Source: Faecenecus sp036648855 (GTDB taxonomy: Bacteria; Bacillota_I; Bacilli_A; RF39; UBA660). Taken from it: a DNA stretch of 36,313 nucleotides. The translations under genes were made by a program, and so were the position numbers. The stretch lies in contig JAVWCU010000006.1 in assembly GCA_036648855.1 (NCBI GenBank), forward strand, positions 1 to 36,313. Direction: 5' to 3'. This document shows, in pieces, positions 31,736-36,313 of the stretch. Position 1 is the stretch's first letter, and each line of letters starts with the position of its first letter. Under the pieces are notes generated by a model that was given only the letters and a program-made list of their open reading frames with translations, did not search any database and was not told the origin of the DNA.

Positions 31736-33833
31736 TTGTAGAAATAGTAAAGTCATTATTCAAGTAATCAATATTAACTGTATCATCCATTCTAATCTCA
31801 TTACTAATTAATTTATAAGCAAGTAATGTTTCAACAGTTCTGCTAACCAGCCTTTTTAAAGGCCTTGCTCCATAATTTATATCATATCCTTCAGTAATTA
31901 AATAATCTTTAGCCCTACTAGTTAAAACTAAATGAATATTCTTATCCTTTAAACGACTTTCTATTTCCTTAATAATCTTATCTAATATTTTAGCAATAAC
32001 CTCTTTTGTTAAAGCTTTAAACACTACTATTTCATCAATTCTATTTATAAATTCCGGTCTGAAAGTCTCCTTTAAAACATGCTCAACCTTATCAGTATTA
32101 CCATCTAAAACAAATTCACTACCCAAATTACTTGTCATAATTATAATAGTATTTTTAAAATCTACTGTACGTCCATTAGAATCAGTAATCCTTCCATCAT
32201 CTAATATTTGGAGCAATAAATTTAATACTTCTGGATGAGCTTTTTCTATTTCATCAAATAATACTATACTATATGGATTACGTCTTACTGCCTCTGTTAG
32301 CTGTCCACCCTCTTCATATCCTATATAACCAGGAGGAGACCCAATCAATCTAGACACACTAAACTTTTCCATATATTCACTCATATCTATTCTAACCATA
32401 TGTGTTTCATCATCAAAAAGCTCATAAGCCAAACTTCTCGCTACTTCTGTTTTACCTACTCCAGTTGGTCCTAAAAATATAAAGGAACCAATAGGACGAT
32501 TAGGATCCTTAATTCCACTTCTAGATTTTAAAATAGCATTACTTACTAGCTCCAAGGCTTCATCTTGCCCAATTACTCTCTTTTTTAAATTATCCTCTAA
32601 ATTAAGTAATTTTTCTTTTTCTCCGCTCATTAACTTTTGAATTGGAATGTTAGTCCAACGAGAAATAATTTCTGCAATCGAATCTTCATCAACTGTATCA
32701 CTTAATATCTTATTCTTCTCCAGTTTATTTAGTTCTTCTAAACTTTTCTCTAAAGCTGGTATATCTCCATGCCTTAATTTAGCAGCATTCTCTAAATCAT
32801 AACGATTTTCTGCTTGCTCAAGCTCAAACTTAGCCTTTTCTATATCTGCTTTTTTGTCTTTTATTTTTTCATATAATCCTTTTTCATTTTCCCATGCTTC
32901 TTTTAATACTTTCTCTTTTTTCTTAAGTTCTCCTAACTCTACATCAATTTCTGCAATTCTATTTTTAGAAACCTCATCTTTTTCTTTTCTTATAGCTTGT
33001 CTTTCTATTTCTAAACGCATTATATCTCTAGTTAGAGTATCTAAACTAGTAGGAACAGAGTTCATTTGTACCCTTATAGTAGCACAAGCTTCATCTACTA
33101 AATCAATTGCCTTATCTGGTAAAAATCTATCAGTAATATAACGATCAGATAAAGTAGCTGCTGCAACAATAGCTTTATCAGATATACTTACCCCATGATG
33201 AATCTCATATCTTTCTTTTAAACCTCTTAAAATAGTAATAGTGTCCATAACATTTGGTTCATTAACTTTAATTTTTTGAAAACGTCTTTCTAAAGCTCCA
33301 TCTTTTTCAATATACATGCGATACTCATTCAAAGTTGTAGCCCCTATAACATGGATTTCACCCCTCGCTAACATAGGTTTTAAAATATTAGAAGTATTCA
33401 TAGCACCATCCATATTACTAGTTCCAACTATCGTATGAATCTCATCTATAAACAAAATAATATTACCTTCACTTTTCTTTATTTCATTTAAAACATTCTT
33501 TAAACGTTCCTCAAATTCTCCACGATATTTAGCACCCGCTATTAAAGAAGCCATATCTAATTCCCACACTATTTTATTTTGCAAACTAGTAGGAACATCT
33601 CCCTTAACTATTCTTAAAGCTAAACCTTCTACTATGGCAGTTTTACCTACTCCTGGTTCTCCTATTAAAACTGGATTGTTTTTACTTTTACGGGATAAAA
33701 TCCTCGTAATACTTCTAATTTCTTCATCTCTTCCAATAACAGGATCTATTTTACCATTTTTAACATCTTCTATAATATTTCTTCCATACTTAGAAAGCAC
33801 ATCCTGATCTTTTTCTTCATTATTTTGAAACAT
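31722..33833 (-). CDS. clpB: ClpB-type disaggregase lacking the N-terminal domain
   Basis: Hexameric AAA+ chaperone that extracts proteins from aggregates together with DnaK. About 703 aa, against roughly 860 for full-length ClpB. The N-domain is missing and the protein starts just before AAA-1 (Walker A GEPGVGKT, residues 58-65; ILFIDEIHT). A long coiled middle domain (about 275-405) follows, then AAA-2 (GPTGVGKTEV; VLFDEIEKAH) and the C-terminal domain. The long middle domain and absence of a ClpP-binding IGF/IGL loop favour ClpB over ClpC. Short ClpB is known from Mycoplasma. The frame opens at GTG 33842, but AGAGGTG with 6-nt spacing selects the ATG at 33833. A CIRCE-like operator overlaps its promoter. 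Confidence 0.9.
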   Translation of the reverse strand: MFQNNEEKDQDVLSKYGRNIIEDVKNGKIDPVIGRDEEIRSITRILSRKSKNNPVLIGEPGVGKTAIVEGLALRIVKGDVPTSLQNKIVWELDMASLIAGAKYRGEFEERLKNVLNEIKKSEGNIILFIDEIHTIVGTSNMDGAMNTSNILKPMLARGEIHVIGATTLNEYRMYIEKDGALERRFQKIKVNEPNVMDTITILRGLKERYEIHHGVSISDKAIVAAATLSDRYITDRFLPDKAIDLVDEACATIRVQMNSVPTSLDTLTRDIMRLEIERQAIRKEKDEVSKNRIAEIDVELGELKKKEKVLKEAWENEKGLYEKIKDKKADIEKAKFELEQAENRYDLENAAKLRHGDIPALEKSLEELNKLEKNKILSDTVDEDSIAEIISRWTNIPIQKLMSGEKEKLLNLEDNLKKRVIGQDEALELVSNAILKSRSGIKDPNRPIGSFIFLGPTGVGKTEVARSLAYELFDDETHMVRIDMSEYMEKFSVSRLIGSPPGYIGYEEGGQLTEAVRRNPYSIVLFDEIEKAHPEVLNLLLQILDDGRITDSNGRTVDFKNTIIIMTSNLGSEFVLDGNTDKVEHVLKETFRPEFINRIDEIVVFKALTKEVIAKILDKIIKEIESRLKDKNIHLVLTSRAKDYLITEGYDINYGARPLKRLVSRTVETLLAYKLISNEIRMDDTVNIDYLNNDFTISTIKKD

Positions 33834-33888
33834 AAAAATCACCTCTTTTATTTTTATGAATAAATATTTAATTTTTTATTCAATGAAT

Positions 33889-33916
33889 ATTATACAATTA
33901 TTTTGGCAATTGTCAA
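33889..33916 (-). promoter_or_regulatory. Sigma-A promoter of clpB
   Basis: On the minus strand, perfect -35 TTGACA (33911-33916), 16-bp spacer, perfect -10 TATAAT (33889-33894). Confidence 0.85.
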
Positions 33917-33929
33917 TAGAGAGTGCTAA
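33903..33929 (-). promoter_or_regulatory. Degenerate CIRCE (HrcA) operator
   Basis: On the minus strand, TTAGCACTC (perfect left arm), 9-bp spacer, then AATTGCCAA, which matches 6 of 9 bases of the consensus GAGTGCTAA arm. It overlaps the -35 of the clpB promoter, the position expected for HrcA heat-shock repression. Confidence 0.75.
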
Positions 33930-33935
33930 TATTTG

Positions 33936-33990
33936 TTAAAAAGAGAAACCTAGACTTTTAAATAGATAAAACTATCTATAATCTAAGTTC
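33936..33990 (-). terminator. Terminator of the S41 protease gene
   Basis: Two-part hairpin: inner ATAGATA/TATCTAT and outer AACTTAGA/TCTAGGTT with one G-U pair, followed on the minus strand by CTCTTTTT. Confidence 0.65.
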
Positions 33991-35358
33991 CTATTTAATT
34001 AAATCCATTGCTTTTTGAAATTGAGTATCTGTCTTACTACTAGGATTAGATAAATACTCATCTCCTTGCTTTACCATTTCATCTGGAGCAATTCCAGTGC
34101 CATTAATCCAGTTAGCATTAGGCGTAAGCCACTTCTGAATAGTATACTTAATAGTAGCTCCACTACTTAATTGCTTTGCAGTTTGCACTGTCCCCTTACC
34201 ATAAGTATTTTCTCCAACTAATGTAGCTCCATAAGACTCTTTCATTGCAGAAGCTAATATTTCTGATGCCGATGCACTATTTTTATTAATTAAAATAATA
34301 ACAGGTATATTTATTTCTGTATTGCTCTTAGAATAAACTGGTTGTTTAACTCCCTTGGTCTCAAGTTGATAAATAATTTTACCCTTTGGTATAAACAAAG
34401 ATGCAATATCTTCTACAACCTTTAAATGGCCCCCAGAATTATCCCTAACATCAATAATTAATGAATCTATTTTATCTTCCTGTAACTGTTTCAATAGTTT
34501 TTCAAATTGAATAAATGTATTAGATGCAAAAATATTAATCTTTAAAGTACCAACCTTCTTACTATCTTTCTCCGTAATACTACTGATTACTGAAGGAATT
34601 TCTATTTTATCTTTAGTCACCTGGATAGTAATTAATTCTTCTTTTCTTTTAATAGTTAGCTTTACTGAAACAGCATCTTTATTTTTAATTAAAGCTACAA
34701 TTTCACTAGCACTGAGATTAGTTATATCTGTATTCTCTACTTTTATAATCTGATCATCTGTCTTTAGACCTGCAACTAATGCCGGTGAATTTTCAAAAAC
34801 CTTACCTACCACTGTCCTACCATCACTATGCCTAATTAGTTCTACCCCAATACCATCATATTCTCCATTAATAGTTTGATTAAAAGCTTCAGTTTGATCT
34901 GGAGACATATAATTAGAATATGGATCTCCTAAATAATCAATCATACCCTTAATTCCTGCATCAAGAAGTTTCTTCTCATCAAGATTTTCATAATAGTCTT
35001 GCTTAATTTCTCCATAAACCTTAATAAACTCATTTAACTCTACTGGAATATCATTACCAATTACTGAATTCTGTTGATGAGAAACCTTTGCTGTATACAC
35101 AATGATTCCACCAGCAATTCCTCCAAAAAATAAGGTTATTATCATAATTAAAATAACTTCAATTAAATTAAAACCATTATTTTTATAGGCAACAACCTCT
35201 TTAACTGCTAGATCATTATTTATATCTTTTTCCTCTGATTTTACTCGTTTAGCTTTAGGCTTAATCTCACTTTTAATAGTAGAAGAGCTACCAATCTTTT
35301 TCTTACTAACTCCTTTAATATTTTCTTTTTTAACTAATTTTTTATCATCATTATCCAT
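33991..35358 (-). CDS. S41-family carboxyl-terminal processing protease (CtpA/CtpB type)
   Basis: 455-aa membrane-anchored serine protease. A basic cytoplasmic N-terminus of about 60 residues and one transmembrane helix (about 65-88) are followed by an extracellular part: helical cap, PDZ domain (about 165-250) and S41 protease domain. The Ser-Lys dyad is visible as S363 in NSASASE and K388 in YGKGT, with the typical 25-residue separation; DVRDNSGG at 303-310 is also diagnostic. Such proteases trim substrate C-termini and act in envelope quality control or signalling. GAGGTGG precedes the ATG, and TGGTATTAT (35385-35393) is a plausible extended -10. It lies upstream of clpB on the same strand but is separated from it by a terminator. 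Confidence 0.93.
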   Translation of the reverse strand: MDNDDKKLVKKENIKGVSKKKIGSSSTIKSEIKPKAKRVKSEEKDINNDLAVKEVVAYKNNGFNLIEVILIMIITLFFGGIAGGIIVYTAKVSHQQNSVIGNDIPVELNEFIKVYGEIKQDYYENLDEKKLLDAGIKGMIDYLGDPYSNYMSPDQTEAFNQTINGEYDGIGVELIRHSDGRTVVGKVFENSPALVAGLKTDDQIIKVENTDITNLSASEIVALIKNKDAVSVKLTIKRKEELITIQVTKDKIEIPSVISSITEKDSKKVGTLKINIFASNTFIQFEKLLKQLQEDKIDSLIIDVRDNSGGHLKVVEDIASLFIPKGKIIYQLETKGVKQPVYSKSNTEINIPVIILINKNSASASEILASAMKESYGATLVGENTYGKGTVQTAKQLSSGATIKYTIQKWLTPNANWINGTGIAPDEMVKQGDEYLSNPSSKTDTQFQKAMDLIK

Positions 35359-35384
35359 ACTTCCACCTCGTCTAATCTATACTA

Positions 35385-35393
35385 ATAATACCA
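35385..35393 (-). promoter_or_regulatory. Extended -10 promoter of the S41 protease gene
   Basis: TGGTATTAT on the minus strand, the same element as upstream of the flippase gene; no clear -35. Confidence 0.35.
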
Positions 35394-35462
35394 TAGATAA
35401 GTATAAAATAAAATTTATTTCATTAACAAACTTTCACATAATTAATAATATACATAACTTGA

Positions 35463-35487
35463 CAAAAAAAGAATACCAAGTATTCTT
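35463..35487 (-). terminator. Terminator after tRNA-Asn
   Basis: An 8-bp stem (AAGAATAC/GTATTCTT, arms 35469-35476 and 35480-35487), 3-nt loop, then seven T on the minus strand. Confidence 0.85.
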
Positions 35488-35497
35488 ATTTGCTTAT

Positions 35498-35574
35498 TGG
35501 CGCCTCAACTGGGATTTGAACCTAGGACCCCTTGATTAACAGTCAAGTGCTCTAACCAGCTGAGCTATTGAGGC
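35498..35574 (-). tRNA. tRNA-Asn (GTT)
   Basis: 77-nt tRNA on the minus strand with encoded CCA. Acceptor stem GCCTCAA/TTGAGGC with discriminator G; D-arm AGCTCAGCTGGTTAGAGC; anticodon arm CTTGA-CTGTTAA-TCAAG with anticodon GTT at 35538-35540; T-loop GTTCAAATC. All four stems pair. It stands alone with its own terminator. Confidence 0.97.
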
Positions 35575-35628
35575 AATAATCTTTTTATAAAGACTATTTA
35601 TATAATTAACAAATACCTATATATTATA

Positions 35629-36174
35629 CTATTTACTTAATTCAGTTAAGTACTTGTCTATTTCTTCATATCCCTCAATATAAGATACTGCTTTTTTATT
35701 TTCAACTTTTATAATAGTAGGTGCTTTAACCTTTAACTCATCTATCTTTTGAGCTGCAGAATTACTAGGAAGTTCCCCTGCTACATAACTAAGATTAAAA
35801 CCTTTTTCCATATCTACAAAATAAACCATATTATGATTTGTTTTTTTACTATAAATATCCGCTGCAGCTATTAATGGAGAAGCTTTTAAATCAGTAAAGT
35901 TCATATAAAGAACATAATATGTTTTTTCACTTTTAACAAATGTTTCACCTGCTAAAATTTCTTGATTTTGAATCACTGTATCCACTTTTGTTTCTTTTTC
36001 CCACAATTTTATCTCTCCAGTAACAATTGCAGTCACAAAATAAACCGCAAAAAAAGTAACTAATACCACCACTGAAATTAAAATAACCCTAGATGTTTCA
36101 ACTGATTTAGTTTCAGTTCCCATAACTAACTTTTTCTTGTTTTTATTCTCTTTTTTTATTTGTTTTGCTTTCAT
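35629..36174 (-). CDS. Membrane-anchored thioredoxin-fold-like protein
   Basis: 181 aa: basic N-terminus, one transmembrane helix (about 28-52) and an extracellular domain. The order of segments (YYVLYMNF, SPLIAAADIYSKK, MVYFVDME, APTIIKVENKKAVSYIEGY) resembles the thioredoxin fold, including the proline before the last strands. No CxxC is present; the domain has no cysteine at all. It would therefore be a non-redox binding or scaffolding version. AGGTGGTG precedes the ATG at 7-nt spacing. The fold call is by pattern only. Confidence 0.65.
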   Translation of the reverse strand: MKAKQIKKENKNKKKLVMGTETKSVETSRVILISVVVLVTFFAVYFVTAIVTGEIKLWEKETKVDTVIQNQEILAGETFVKSEKTYYVLYMNFTDLKASPLIAAADIYSKKTNHNMVYFVDMEKGFNLSYVAGELPSNSAAQKIDELKVKAPTIIKVENKKAVSYIEGYEEIDKYLTELSK

Positions 36175-36195
36175 GCCTTAACACCACCTGATAAA

Positions 36196-36204
36196 ATTAT
36201 AACA
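36196..36204 (-). promoter_or_regulatory. Extended -10 promoter of the thioredoxin-fold-like gene
   Basis: TGTTATAAT on the minus strand about 22 bp upstream of the ATG; -35 not evident. Confidence 0.45.
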
Positions 36205-36213
36205 TGAGTGCTT

Positions 36214-36240
36214 AAAAAAATAAACACTTTCGTGCTTATT
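36214..36240 (-). terminator. Terminator of a gene entering from the right edge
   Basis: A 9-bp stem with one G-U pair (AATAAGCAC/GTGTTTATT) closing a GAAA tetraloop, followed on the minus strand by seven T. It implies that a transcript from beyond 36313 ends here. Confidence 0.75.
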
Positions 36241-36253
36241 CCTTCAAAAGTAA

Positions 36254-36313
36254 CTATTTCCCGAATTGTTTCTTGAACTGCAACAAATGACAAAAATAAA
36301 AAGACACAAAGAT
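36254..36313 (-). CDS. Possible 3' end of an upstream gene (partial)
   Basis: On the minus strand one frame runs open from the window edge to a TAG at 36254-36256, with a basic C-terminus (QFKKQFGK), 14 nt before the terminator hairpin. Only 19 codons are visible, so this is a guess supported mainly by the terminator. Confidence 0.25.
   Translation of the reverse strand: MFVSFYFCHLLQFKKQFGK

Noticed and set aside
32854..33141. 95-aa plus-strand ORF inside clpB
   Set aside because: Phe/Ser-rich mirror of the Lys/Glu-rich ClpB middle domain; typical shadow ORF.
36206..36238. GAGTGCTTA and GTGCTTA resembling CIRCE arms
   Set aside because: The two copies are direct, not inverted, and one is part of a terminator stem; not a CIRCE operator.
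1..36313. Search for CRISPR arrays, transposase genes, integrases and toxin-antitoxin pairs
   Set aside because: No regularly spaced short repeats, no transposase or integrase motifs and no recognisable toxin-antitoxin pair were seen.

Overview
The window is AT-rich DNA from a low-GC Gram-positive bacterium (Bacillota). The gene set (YtxG/YtxH-type pair, YtgP-type flippase, T-box-controlled leuS, CIRCE-like operator, three FemABX ligases, sortase) points to class Bacilli. The very low GC and the ClpB without an N-domain suggest an uncultured, wall-bearing relative of the Mollicutes (RF39-like gut Bacilli). That placement is inference; no 16S rRNA gene is present. The genetic code looks standard: tryptophan is TGG, and TGA appears once as a stop. 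The arrangement is chromosomal and I see no insertion sequence, prophage or CRISPR array.

Layout. 1-2524 (minus): lipoprotein, acidic protein with a SepF-like N-terminus, YtxG-like (DUF948) and YtxH proteins, ending in a terminator. 2604-3558: trmB, divergent from a small coiled-coil protein. 3642-7849 (plus): ABC-F ATPase and two FemABX ligases. It meets at a shared terminator the minus-strand unit 11303-7889: MOP flippase, third FemABX ligase and two 82-aa proteins. 11408-12365 (minus): a 230-aa orphan and a Cse60-like protein. 15933-12412 (minus): leucine T-box, small membrane protein, leuS, lipoprotein. 15946-19575 (minus): GH31 glycosidase and a VanY-type carboxypeptidase. 19667-22403 (plus): patatin, TIGR01212 radical SAM protein, UPF0316 membrane protein. 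22493-25696 (minus): UcpA-type SDR, PdaC-like deacetylase, PgsA-like enzyme. 25808-26899 (plus): dehydrogenase like 2,4-diaminopentanoate dehydrogenase. 28663-27014 (minus): fhs. 28906-31735 (plus): thioester/isopeptide adhesin and sortase. 33833-31722 (minus): N-domain-less ClpB. 35358-33991 (minus): S41 protease. 35498-35574: tRNA-Asn. 36174-35629 (minus): anchored thioredoxin-fold-like protein.

Functionally the window is rich in cell-envelope genes: peptidoglycan cross-bridge ligases, a probable lipid II flippase, a D,D-carboxypeptidase, a polysaccharide deacetylase, phospholipid synthesis and a sortase-linked adhesin. The most unusual locus is the adhesin/sortase pair. The adhesin carries a thioester domain and five Cna-B-like modules, with a 329-bp perfect internal DNA repeat. 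It ends in an IPNTN motif but lacks the usual hydrophobic anchor, and it overlaps a TTG-started sortase that lacks the usual catalytic arginine.
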